Positions 40,961 through 49,268 of a stretch of DNA of 64,000 nucleotides are shown one piece after another; position 1 is the first letter of the stretch, and the number at the start of each line of letters is the position of its first letter. A program made the position numbers and the translations under genes. The notes below the pieces were generated by a model. That model ran no database searches. It saw only the letters and a program-made list of their open reading frames with translations, and was not told where the DNA came from. Origin of the DNA: JABCPE02 sp963518845 (GTDB lineage: Bacteria > Bacteroidota > Bacteroidia > Flavobacteriales > Weeksellaceae); contig CAUQKV010000001.1 in the NCBI GenBank assembly GCA_963518845.1, positions 62,001 to 126,000 of the forward strand, written 5' to 3'.

Positions 40961-41584
40961 TTTTTGAAAAAACTCCATTAAATCCATATAATTCCTTGCA
41001 TCCACACCATGACCGCTCTGATACTCTCGAAAAGAAAAAAATATACTCATATCATACAGTAGTTCCGCACCCTTTTTCCCCCATTCTAGCGGAATGACCA
41101 TATCATTTACCCCGTGGGAAACAAAGAAAAATAAATGCTGATAAGCCCTTCTATCCAAAAGATTTTTAATAATCTTCTGCTCTGGATAAGCGCTTAGACA
41201 GGCTATTTTATGAAACAACTGAGGAAACCTAAGCGCAAGAGCATAGGATAAAATCCCCCCTTGACTGAATCCACATAGATTAACTGCTCCACTAATCTTA
41301 TATTTTTCCTTTATTTCTTTTATCGTCTTCAAAATCAACTCTATGGATTCTTCAGCTTGTGGAACATTTATAAATTTTTCTCTATCCAATAAATCTATAT
41401 CATACCAGCTAAAACCTCCATTTGGCGTGGTATGAGGAGCTTGAAAGCTGACTATCAGCCAATCCTTGGGCAAATCAGGCGTAAAACTAAACAAATCATT
41501 CTCATCACTCCCATATCCATGCAGCAGCACTAAAATAGGAGCTTTAGCGTGTATATTTTCAGGTTCTCTTACTAAATAATTCAT
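40958..41584 (-). CDS. Phospholipase/carboxylesterase-type alpha/beta hydrolase
   Basis: The 208-aa product has the alpha/beta-hydrolase start LVLLHGYGSDENDLFSF, the nucleophile elbow in LCGFSQGGILSYALAL (about 109-113), the Asp region in GVNDMVIPLEWG and a C-terminal His in YQSGHGVDARN. It belongs to the YpfH/carboxylesterase 2 group and is cytoplasmic. The substrate is unknown, probably acyl esters. Confidence 0.88.
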   Translation of the reverse strand: MNYLVREPENIHAKAPILVLLHGYGSDENDLFSFTPDLPKDWLIVSFQAPHTTPNGGFSWYDIDLLDREKFINVPQAEESIELILKTIKEIKEKYKISGAVNLCGFSQGGILSYALALRFPQLFHKIACLSAYPEQKIIKNLLDRRAYQHLFFFVSHGVNDMVIPLEWGKKGAELLYDMSIFFSFREYQSGHGVDARNYMDLMEFFQK

Positions 41585-41609
41585 TCCGCTAATTTATAAA
41601 ATTTTACAA

Positions 41610-41648
41610 ATAAAAAAGCAAGAGTGTAATGCTCTTGCTGTGTGTTTT
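41610..41648 (-). terminator. Terminator of the Sel1-repeat gene
   Basis: AGCAAGAG (41617-41624) pairs with CTCTTGCT (41632-41639). On the minus strand the arm AGCAAGAG precedes the loop and a T-run follows. Confidence 0.7.
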
Positions 41649-42634
41649 TATCTTGTATATTTACATGCTTCTTGGTATCCGTTTTCACAAGATTTCTTGA
41701 ACCAATACTTCGCCATTACTTCATCTTTAGAATCTCCTTCTCCTCTCTGATACATAGCTGCTAGATTGTACTGAGCCATTGTATTCCCTTGTTCTGCGGA
41801 TTTTTTATACCATTGTTTAGCTGTTGCATAATCCTGAGAAACTCCTTCTCCTCTGTGATACATCACTGCTAAATTATACTGAGCATCAGCGTTTCCTTGT
41901 TCTGCTAACTTGTCAAACCAAAACATCGCCTTTGCATAGTCTTTCTCTACGCCCTCTCCTTTGTAATACATCAGAGCTAAATTATGCTGAGCCTCTACTC
42001 TACCCTGCTCTGCAAGTCTTTCAAACCAATATCTCGCTTTTTTATAGTCTTTTTCTATTCCTTCTCCTTTATAGTACATCAGCGCCAGATTGTATCTTGC
42101 CATCACATTTCCCTGCTCTGCAGCTTTCTCATACCAATATTTAGCATCTTTGTAGTTTTGAGGAACTCCTTCTCCTTTGTAGTTCATCAATCCTAAATAG
42201 AACTGCGCATCAGCATTTCCCAGGTCAGATAATCTTTCAAACCAATATTTTGCTTTCTCAAAATTACGGGCTACTCCTTCTCCTTTATAATAAATCACCC
42301 CTAAATTATGCTGTGCCTCAGGATTTCCCTGCTCTGCAGATTTTTGGTACCAATATTCAGCTTTAGAATAATCTTGGTCTACTCCGTCTCCATCAAAATA
42401 CATCAGCCCTAAATAGAACTGGGCATCTTTATGCCCTTGTGTAGCCAGTTTTTCGAACCAATAACTTGCTTTTGCATAATTCTGATAAGTTCCCTCCCCT
42501 CTGTAATATTTCAATCCCAAGTGATACTGAGCCCCTTTGTCCCCGCTTTCTGCTATTTCTTCCATTTCCTGCAATGTCTGCCCATTTCCTAAAAAACAAA
42601 CGAACATTCCCAATAGTAAAATTGTTTTTTTCAT
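41648..42634 (-). CDS. Secreted Sel1-repeat (TPR-like) protein
   Basis: A signal peptide (MKKTILLLGMFVCFLGNGQ) is followed by eight tandem Sel1 repeats of 36 residues, each of the form A-Q-Y/F-x-L-G-L-M-Y-Y-x-G-E-G-V-x-x-D-Y-x-K-A-x-Y-W-F/Y-E-K (about residues 30-320). Sel1 solenoids bind proteins; in bacteria they are often periplasmic or host-facing. At the DNA level the repeats are similar (108-bp period), so copy number may vary between strains. A very good promoter precedes it (42693). Confidence 0.9.
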   Translation of the reverse strand: MKKTILLLGMFVCFLGNGQTLQEMEEIAESGDKGAQYHLGLKYYRGEGTYQNYAKASYWFEKLATQGHKDAQFYLGLMYFDGDGVDQDYSKAEYWYQKSAEQGNPEAQHNLGVIYYKGEGVARNFEKAKYWFERLSDLGNADAQFYLGLMNYKGEGVPQNYKDAKYWYEKAAEQGNVMARYNLALMYYKGEGIEKDYKKARYWFERLAEQGRVEAQHNLALMYYKGEGVEKDYAKAMFWFDKLAEQGNADAQYNLAVMYHRGEGVSQDYATAKQWYKKSAEQGNTMAQYNLAAMYQRGEGDSKDEVMAKYWFKKSCENGYQEACKYTR

Positions 42635-42692
42635 CTTTTGAATTTAATAATTGTGTAGTAAAAATATCCCTTTTTGCTGATTTTCAGCGGTG

Positions 42693-42721
42693 CAAAGGTA
42701 GTGATTTTTTCTGAATTTCAA
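42693..42721 (-). promoter_or_regulatory. Canonical flavobacterial promoter of the Sel1-repeat gene
   Basis: On the minus strand TTG (plus 42719-42721), 18 nt, then TACCTTTG (42693-42700): an exact TTG-N17-23-TAnnTTTG match, the best in the window. The leader to the ATG is about 60 nt. Confidence 0.7.
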
Positions 42722-42776
42722 TCATGTATCTATTGATTATCTTGATATTTCCATGAATTTTAACCTATGATATTTA

Positions 42777-43643
42777 TCAGCCATTCACCGCCTCCACATT
42801 TTCTACAACATTTGGAAGAAAGTTTTTAAGGATGCTTTCTATACCATTTTTCAAAGTAACCACAGAAGAAGGGCAGCCACTGCACGCACCTTGTAGAAGC
42901 ATTTTTGCTGTTTTGGTCTCTTCATCGAATTCTATCAGAGAAATTCTCCCTCCATCGTTTTCTATGGCGGGCGTCACATATTCCTGCAAAATGGCATTTA
43001 TTTTTTCTTCCGTTTCTGTAAACTCTTTATTAGCAACGGATTTTGATGCATTTTGCTGGATTCCTTCGATTTTACTCACTGATTCTCCATTTTTGATAAA
43101 ATCAGAAAGAAAATTTTGGATTTTCTGTGTTATTTCCTCCCAAGAAACATCATCAGTCTTGGTAATAGAAATAAAATTATCATTGATAAAAACCTCTTTT
43201 ACAAAAGGAAAATTCTCAAATAGTCTTTTTGCCAATGGAACTTTTTCTGCTTCCTGCAAAGATTTCAGCTCCAAAAAACCATCGATAAGCTGATGCTCCG
43301 AAACAAATTTTACCACCGATGGATTCGGCGTTTTTTCTGAATAAAAAATAGGTGCAGTGCTCTCCTCGGAATAGATAATTTCTGGAAAATCATCCAAAGA
43401 TTCCAATATTATATTTCGCAGATTGTCTGCCACCAAATCCCATTCTACGATGTTTTCCTTTGCTATCGCGATAAAATTAGCCGTTATAAAAATACTCTTC
43501 ACAAATGGATATTGGAACAATTCCTGAGCCAGTGGAACATTAGAAATATTGGAGTTTCTATCCAGCTCCAAAGAACCGCTTATAAGTGTCCTATCTGTCA
43601 CGAATTTAATCACATTAGGATTTTCTGTATTTTGGATTTCCAT
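42777..43643 (-). CDS. NifU-domain iron-sulfur cluster scaffold/carrier protein
   Basis: Carries Fe-S clusters to target proteins. The 288-aa product has two Nfu N-terminal domains (NPNVIKFVTDRTLISGSLEL, then NPSVVKFVSEHQLIDGFLEL about 105 residues later) and a C-terminal NifU domain with the cluster-binding CSGCPSSVVTLKNGIE. This double-Nfu_N layout is typical of flavobacteria. The ATG at 43643 gives the family N-terminus; an in-frame start at 43670 adds unrelated residues. A TATATTTG box is at 43668-43675. Confidence 0.92.
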   Translation of the reverse strand: MEIQNTENPNVIKFVTDRTLISGSLELDRNSNISNVPLAQELFQYPFVKSIFITANFIAIAKENIVEWDLVADNLRNIILESLDDFPEIIYSEESTAPIFYSEKTPNPSVVKFVSEHQLIDGFLELKSLQEAEKVPLAKRLFENFPFVKEVFINDNFISITKTDDVSWEEITQKIQNFLSDFIKNGESVSKIEGIQQNASKSVANKEFTETEEKINAILQEYVTPAIENDGGRISLIEFDEETKTAKMLLQGACSGCPSSVVTLKNGIESILKNFLPNVVENVEAVNG

Positions 43644-43667
43644 TTTCTGTAAATTTAAAATAAAGTG

Positions 43668-43675
43668 CAAATATA
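43668..43675 (-). promoter_or_regulatory. -7 box TATATTTG of the NifU-like gene
   Basis: Exact TAnnTTTG on the minus strand, 24 nt before the ATG at 43643. Confidence 0.55.
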
Positions 43676-43699
43676 ATATTTTGAACCATCACTACTAAA

Positions 43700-43731
43700 A
43701 GAAAAAGCACCCTTTGCAGAGTGCTTTTTAC
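43700..43731 (-). terminator. Terminator of secDF
   Basis: AAAAAGCAC (43702-43710) pairs with GTGCTTTTT (43721-43729), directly behind the secDF stop. Confidence 0.75.
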
Positions 43732-43733
43732 TT

Positions 43734-46601
43734 TTATTTTTCTATTTTTTTACCTTTAAAGAAGCCAAAGGCAAGAAGTGATGATACGAATATCGTAGAG
43801 AATGTTCCCGAAATCACCCCTAACAATAGGGCGAACATAAATCCTTTCAAATTCTCTCCTCCAAAAATAAATATCGCCAACACTACTAAAAGAATTGTCA
43901 ATGAAGTGTTTATCGTTCTACCTAGCGTTCCAGATATAGAATCGTTAAACAACTGCGCCAGCGTTCTATCTCTGCCATCTTTTAGGTTTTCTCTGATACG
44001 GTCAAAAATAATCACCGTGTCATTTATAGAATATCCAAGAACTGTAAGTATCGCTGCGATAAAATCTTGGTTAATCTCCATATTAAACGGCATCACGCTA
44101 TGGAATAGCGAGAACGCTCCTAATATGATAGTGGCATCAAACGCCAAACCTATAATCGCACCCAGTGAAAACTGCCATCTTCTGAATCGAAGCAATATAT
44201 AAGCGAAAATACCTAATAATGAGCCTAATACAGCCAGAGCTCCGCCCATCTTGATATCATCTGCCACCGTAGGCCCTACCTTCGTAGAAGAAACTATTCC
44301 TATTGGGTTTTCAGCTGCTGATTTAAACTCTTCAAAAGTCAAATTCGCAGGAAGCTGATTTTTAAGCCCTTGATATAGTTTTTGGTCTATTTCTTGGTCA
44401 GCTTTCAGAGACTCATCTCCTATTTTATAATCTGTTGTGATTTTCAGCTGTTGGTCGTTCCCAAAAGTCTTGATGTCAATAGAGCTAGATTCTCCTTTTT
44501 CATTTTTGAAAACTTGTGAAAGACTGCCTTTTACAGCTTCTACATCCACAGTTTTATCAAATTTCACTACAAAACTTCTTCCCCCAGTGAAATCAATACC
44601 GTATTTAAATCCATTCGTTGCAACAGACCCTATAGAAACTGCTACCAATACAGCAGAAATAACATACATTACCTTTCTCTTTGCTATAAAATCTACCCAA
44701 ATATTTCGGAATAAATTCTTAGTCATCGGCGTCCAAACAGACAATGATTTTCCTTTCTCTAATCTACTGAATATCATCACTCTAGACATCAAAACAGAAG
44801 TAAAGAAAGTCATTATCAGACCGATAAGCAATGTCACCGCAAAACCTTGGATAGGCCCCGTTCCGAAAATATAAAGAACTAACGCCGTAAGAATAGATGT
44901 AAGCTGCCCATCGATAATCGCAGATAGAGCATCATTAAACCCATCATTATAGGCTGTTTTAATATCTTTTCCTGCAAAAAGCTGTTCTTTTGTTCTTTCA
45001 TAAATGATCACATTGGTATCTACTGCCATTGCCATCGTTAGAACAATACCCGCAATCCCTGGAAGTGTAAGCGTAGCATCCATAGAATCCATAATTCCAA
45101 AAAGGAAAAACAGGTTGAATATCATCGCAATCACAGCATAAACTCCTGCACCTCCATAGTAGAAAATAATATAAGCTATGATGATACAGAACGCTGCCGC
45201 AAACGACCAAAGCCCTGCCTGAATAGATTCCTCCCCTAGAGATGGCCCTACTACATCAGCCTGAACAATCTTCGCGCTAGCAGGAAGTTTTCCTGCACTT
45301 AGTACATTTACTAAATCTTTCGCTTCATCTTCCGTGAAATTCCCGCTAATCTGAGAGCTTCCATTAGGAATTGGCTCATTCACATTTGGCGCTGTATAAA
45401 CTCTGTTATCCAAAGTAACAGCAATAGGTCTTCCTACATTTTTTTCTGTAAGGGATTTCCATTCTTTAGTTCCATTAGCATCCATCTGCATATCCACTAC
45501 TATCCTTCTCATCTGGTCATAATCCACTCTTGCAGACTCCACAGCACCATCAATAGGCGCTTTTTTGCTAGCGTTGCTCTTTATAGCATAAAGTTCCAAA
45601 TACTCAGGCGCATTCTCTTGTGGCTTGTACGCCCACATAAAGTCCACATATCTAAGGTTAGACGGTCTAGCTTCTTTTGCAATTTCGCTATTAAGAATTT
45701 TATTAACTGCAGCTGTATCAGAAAGTTTGACAGTCGCCACAGCATTAGATCTTAATTTATCTAAATTGAGAGCTTTAGTAAAGTTAAATCCTTTTTTCAC
45801 TCCCATAGAATCGCCTTTCACGATAACATTTTTGCTCATTTCCTCCAAGTAAGGGAAAACTTCTTGGATTGTTCCCACTTCCCAAAACTGAAGTTTTGCA
45901 GAAGTCTGGAGCATTTGTTTCACTCTGTCTATGTCTTTGATACCAGGCATTTCTACCAAGATTCTTCCTGTCCCTGGCACCTGCTGCACATTCGGCTGGG
46001 TAACTCCCATCTTATCGATACGAGTTCTGATAACCTCATAAGCCGCTCCTATGCTTGCTTCTATTTTCTGAGTGATGATTTTTTTAACCTCTTCATCAGG
46101 AGTATTAAATTTTATCTCACTGCTCAGATTTTGTGTCCCGAATACCTCTGGGCTGGCAAGTTTTAGGTTTGCTCCCTTTTCTTTATTCACAATATCAAAC
46201 TGAACAAAGAAATTCTGAATATACGAATTGGTAGAGTTTTCCTGTGCTTTATCCGTTCTATCCAAAGCCTCCACAAAAACAGGGTTTGTAGAATAGTCAG
46301 CCAGATTGGTCACCAAATCTCTTTGGTTGATCTCCAAAAGGACATTGATACCTCCTTTTAGGTCAAGCCCCAGCTTCATCTCACGCTCCTTGGCATTGGT
46401 GTAGTATAGCTTCGTAAAGCCAAGATTCAGAGTGTCTTTAGATAGTTTGTCTAATTCTTTCTGATATTTTTCTTCATTATTTCCTGCTAGTGCCTTCGCT
46501 TCGCTTTCTATTTTATTGGCGTACCAAGTCGGCAGAAGCTCTGTAATACAGATAAGCCCAAGAGCAACCGCAATGATAGTAATAAGACCTTTTCCTTGCA
46601 T
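43734..46601 (-). CDS. secDF: Protein translocase SecD-SecF fusion
   Basis: Uses the proton motive force to pull exported proteins through SecYEG. The 955-aa product fuses both subunits, as usual in Bacteroidota. The SecD half has an N-terminal helix (ITIIAVALGLICITELLPTW), LGLDLKGGINVLLEI and the large periplasmic loop, with TM helices around GIAGIVLTMAMAVDTNVII. The SecF half starts near residue 640 with YGIDFTGGRSFVVKF and ends with DFIAAILTVLGYSINDTVII and RTINTSLTILLVVLAIFIF. The proton-path Asp in AVDTNVIIYERT is present. A TATATTTG box lies at 46630-46637. Confidence 0.96.
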   Translation of the reverse strand: MQGKGLITIIAVALGLICITELLPTWYANKIESEAKALAGNNEEKYQKELDKLSKDTLNLGFTKLYYTNAKEREMKLGLDLKGGINVLLEINQRDLVTNLADYSTNPVFVEALDRTDKAQENSTNSYIQNFFVQFDIVNKEKGANLKLASPEVFGTQNLSSEIKFNTPDEEVKKIITQKIEASIGAAYEVIRTRIDKMGVTQPNVQQVPGTGRILVEMPGIKDIDRVKQMLQTSAKLQFWEVGTIQEVFPYLEEMSKNVIVKGDSMGVKKGFNFTKALNLDKLRSNAVATVKLSDTAAVNKILNSEIAKEARPSNLRYVDFMWAYKPQENAPEYLELYAIKSNASKKAPIDGAVESARVDYDQMRRIVVDMQMDANGTKEWKSLTEKNVGRPIAVTLDNRVYTAPNVNEPIPNGSSQISGNFTEDEAKDLVNVLSAGKLPASAKIVQADVVGPSLGEESIQAGLWSFAAAFCIIIAYIIFYYGGAGVYAVIAMIFNLFFLFGIMDSMDATLTLPGIAGIVLTMAMAVDTNVIIYERTKEQLFAGKDIKTAYNDGFNDALSAIIDGQLTSILTALVLYIFGTGPIQGFAVTLLIGLIMTFFTSVLMSRVMIFSRLEKGKSLSVWTPMTKNLFRNIWVDFIAKRKVMYVISAVLVAVSIGSVATNGFKYGIDFTGGRSFVVKFDKTVDVEAVKGSLSQVFKNEKGESSSIDIKTFGNDQQLKITTDYKIGDESLKADQEIDQKLYQGLKNQLPANLTFEEFKSAAENPIGIVSSTKVGPTVADDIKMGGALAVLGSLLGIFAYILLRFRRWQFSLGAIIGLAFDATIILGAFSLFHSVMPFNMEINQDFIAAILTVLGYSINDTVIIFDRIRENLKDGRDRTLAQLFNDSISGTLGRTINTSLTILLVVLAIFIFGGENLKGFMFALLLGVISGTFSTIFVSSLLAFGFFKGKKIEK

Positions 46602-46629
46602 TATGAATTATAATTTTTATTTAAGTCTG

Positions 46630-46637
46630 CAAATATA
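46630..46637 (-). promoter_or_regulatory. -7 box TATATTTG of secDF
   Basis: Exact TAnnTTTG on the minus strand, 28 nt before the secDF ATG. Confidence 0.5.
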
Positions 46638-46705
46638 ATCAAATTCACTGAAAATTTTATACTTAGGATAAATAAGATAAAATTTTTATCTTCTATTTTT
46701 CACAA

Positions 46706-46738
46706 AAAAAAGAGACACAGCATATGTGTCCCTTTTTG
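46706..46738 (-). terminator. Terminator of the repeat-rich surface protein gene
   Basis: GACACA (46715-46720) pairs with TGTGTC (46726-46731); on the minus strand a T-run follows. Confidence 0.6.
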
Positions 46739-46760
46739 ATGAAATATAAAATTTTTAAAA

Positions 46761-49088
46761 TTATTGTCCTAAATAGACTATTTCTATTCTATTTCTTCCA
46801 GCATAAGCGGAATTAAGTCTTAGTTTACCTCTATTGGCAATCACTCTAAAACTCACTACATCCCCCGCTGTAAGACCTACTACATTAGAATAGTGCTGGT
46901 TAAAGAATGCTCTTTCTTCTACATAGCTATATGTTTCATCAGCATCTATCCATGTCCCACCATTCAAGAGCATAACGAAATATAGGTTTCTTGTTCCTGT
47001 TTCCCATACATTTTGGAAGAAAGAGTGGTATAATACTAAATATTTACCTGTTTTAGGTGCTACAAAGTCATTAATACCAGGTATTGTATGCGTTACATTA
47101 GCCTGCAAATCAAAATCTGTAGCTGTACGAGCATATTGTCTTGCAAAATCAGCAATCGGCGCTGCTGGCTCTTTCCATGTACCTACCCCATTAGCATCAC
47201 TGGTAAGGACTTTACCTGCTCCTTGGTTGGTATCTACTATTTTGATAGCGTTTGGTCCATTAGCTACGATATGAACTTTAGAATCTGGCTTATATGTACC
47301 GATACCTACATTAGGACTGAAAGAGTGCCCATTTTTATGACCTAAGATAATCGTGTTATCTTGTCCTGTACTTGGAGTAAGTTCTGTAGCGCTGATACCA
47401 TTTCCTATCGCTACTACATTGTCTAGTTCTGCTGTAGCTGCAGAAGGGAAATTAGCACTTCCTAAATGTATGTTAGAATTACCTTTTACCCATCCACCTG
47501 AACCATTACCTAGGGCAATGTTATTATTTCCTGTTATATTATTTTGTAGTGCATTTAGACCTTGGGCATTATTATGTTGTCCCGTAGTGTTGTTTGCTAA
47601 TGTGCTCGTTCCTAATGCGATATTATATGCTCCTGAAGTATTTGCTCCTAAAGCTTCATTTCCAACAGCCACATTATAATTTCCGCCATTATTGGACACC
47701 AAAGAAAGATTTCCTATAGCTACATTGGCCATCCCTGCAGCATTATTCGTTAATGTAGAGTTTCCTATACCTACATTATAGTTTCCTGTAGTATTTTTAG
47801 TAAGAGCATTAGTTCCTAACCCCACATTATGACTCCCTATAGTGTTATTAGAAAGTGCAGAATGTCCCAATCCTACATTACTCATCCCTACTGTATTTTT
47901 GCTAAGAGCATACAACCCAAGCCCCACATTATGATTTCCCGCAGTATTGAAACGAAGAGCATCAAACCCAAGTCCCACATTATAACTTCCTGAAATATTA
48001 TTCTGTAATGCCTGAGAACCTATACCTATATTACTATCTCCCACTGTATTTGTCATCAATGATTTTTGACCAATACCAATATTAAAATTCCCTCCAATAT
48101 TAGATGTAAGAGAAGTAGTTCCTAATGCGATATTATTTTCTCCTGTGGTATTTGCTTTCAAAGCTTCTGTTCCAAAAGCCATGTTATTATTACCACTAGT
48201 ATTGCTATATAATGCAAAATGCCCTAATGCCATATTACGATGCCCCACTGTATTACTATATAATGCACCAAATCCATTAGCCACATTACTAGATCCTGTT
48301 GTATTATTATAGAGTGTATTGTAACCAATTGCTGTGTTATTAGCTCCTGTTGTATTTCTATATAGAGCATCAGTACCAACAGCCACATTTCCAATACCGG
48401 AAACAGTATGATACAAAGCATTCTCTCCTACAGCTACATTATACATACCTCCTGTGTTAGAATACAATGTATTAGCACCAATCCCTACATTTCCTCTTCC
48501 TACTTGATTAGAATGGAGAGATCTTATCCCCAATGCCACATTATTAACTCCTGTGGTATTAGAACGCAACGCATCTAGCCCTACAGCTATGTTGTGAGAA
48601 CCACTTGTATTAGAAAATAGAGCATCTTTCCCTATACCTATATTATGTGGACCTGTTCCTACTCCACTACCATTTCCTCCTACACCAGCATCCTGTGTAA
48701 TGTGGCTATTAGTTCCCACTAATCTAAGGTCTTGCTCCTGCATAACTCCTTCTGCTATTTTTACCCATTTACTAGTTGCAGTGCTGTAATAATAAAAACC
48801 TTTAGAAGTTACATTAGTTGTAGTAGATGTAGTAGCTCCTGAAAAATCAGACACATACACTAGTGTAGACTCTTTCAAATTAGCAGCAGCGATTGAATTC
48901 AATCTTGCTTTGCTTAGTCTAGGAACAAGCATCCCCTCATTAGTAGTTGCTCCTACTGCTGAATTTGCAGCATTTGGTCTTATGTCTAAAGTCGCTTCGG
49001 GATTATTTGTATTTATCCCTACTTTTCCTATTTGGGAATATACTAACCCCATAGTCAGCACCCCTAATAAAATAAAGTTTTTTTTCAT
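46761..49088 (-). CDS. Secreted 17-residue-repeat (YadA-head-like) surface protein
   Basis: The 775-aa product has a signal peptide (MKKNFILLGVLTMGLVYSQ) and a conserved N-terminal piece (KVGINTNNPEATLDIRPNA). Residues 146-519 hold 22 tandem repeats of 17 residues with the pattern G-x-x-N-(I/V)-(A/G)-(I/V/L)-G-x-x-(A/S)-L-x-x-N-T-x, a left-handed beta-roll like the YadA/trimeric adhesin head. A linker (NVGIGTYKPDSKVHIVANG) leads to a C-terminal beta domain of about 130 residues (FARQYARTATDFDLQANVT onwards) that resembles a C1q/TNF-like head. No type IX sorting tail is seen. It is probably a fibrous surface protein or phage-tail-like adhesin. Confidence 0.85.
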   Translation of the reverse strand: MKKNFILLGVLTMGLVYSQIGKVGINTNNPEATLDIRPNAANSAVGATTNEGMLVPRLSKARLNSIAAANLKESTLVYVSDFSGATTSTTTNVTSKGFYYYSTATSKWVKIAEGVMQEQDLRLVGTNSHITQDAGVGGNGSGVGTGPHNIGIGKDALFSNTSGSHNIAVGLDALRSNTTGVNNVALGIRSLHSNQVGRGNVGIGANTLYSNTGGMYNVAVGENALYHTVSGIGNVAVGTDALYRNTTGANNTAIGYNTLYNNTTGSSNVANGFGALYSNTVGHRNMALGHFALYSNTSGNNNMAFGTEALKANTTGENNIALGTTSLTSNIGGNFNIGIGQKSLMTNTVGDSNIGIGSQALQNNISGSYNVGLGFDALRFNTAGNHNVGLGLYALSKNTVGMSNVGLGHSALSNNTIGSHNVGLGTNALTKNTTGNYNVGIGNSTLTNNAAGMANVAIGNLSLVSNNGGNYNVAVGNEALGANTSGAYNIALGTSTLANNTTGQHNNAQGLNALQNNITGNNNIALGNGSGGWVKGNSNIHLGSANFPSAATAELDNVVAIGNGISATELTPSTGQDNTIILGHKNGHSFSPNVGIGTYKPDSKVHIVANGPNAIKIVDTNQGAGKVLTSDANGVGTWKEPAAPIADFARQYARTATDFDLQANVTHTIPGINDFVAPKTGKYLVLYHSFFQNVWETGTRNLYFVMLLNGGTWIDADETYSYVEERAFFNQHYSNVVGLTAGDVVSFRVIANRGKLRLNSAYAGRNRIEIVYLGQ
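47532..48653 (-). repeat. 51-bp tandem repeat tract, 22 copies
   Basis: The coding repeats of the surface protein correspond to a 51-bp period in the DNA. Copies have diverged in sequence but keep the G, N, G, L and N codon positions, so expansion is old. Recombination between copies could change the length of the protein. Confidence 0.8.
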
Positions 49089-49197
49089 ATATTTATTTTT
49101 TTAATATGTTCTTCTTTTAATCAACAAACTTATATTTATTTACTTAAATCTATAAATTCACTGAAAATGTAGTATTTAAGTTTTTAAATTTAAAATA

Positions 49198-49205
49198 CAA
49201 AGATA
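49198..49205 (-). promoter_or_regulatory. -7 box TATCTTTG of the repeat-rich surface protein gene
   Basis: Exact TAnnTTTG on the minus strand, about 110 nt before the ATG, giving an unusually long, AT-rich 5' leader. Confidence 0.5.
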
Positions 49206-49227
49206 ATATTTTTTTATTATCCTAACA

Positions 49228-49265
49228 ACAAAAAAAGAACCCTTATTTTTAAGAGTTCTTTTTTT
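49228..49265 (-). terminator. Terminator of the subtilase gene
   Basis: AAAGAACcCTT pairs with AAGaGTTCTTT around a 5-nt loop (about 49235-49261), directly behind the subtilase stop. Confidence 0.65.
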
Positions 49266-49268
49266 AAT

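Noticed and set aside
47532..48653. The 51-bp repeats as a CRISPR or non-coding repeat array
   Set aside because: The repeats are in frame within a signal-peptide-bearing ORF with conserved residue positions; they code for a beta-roll.
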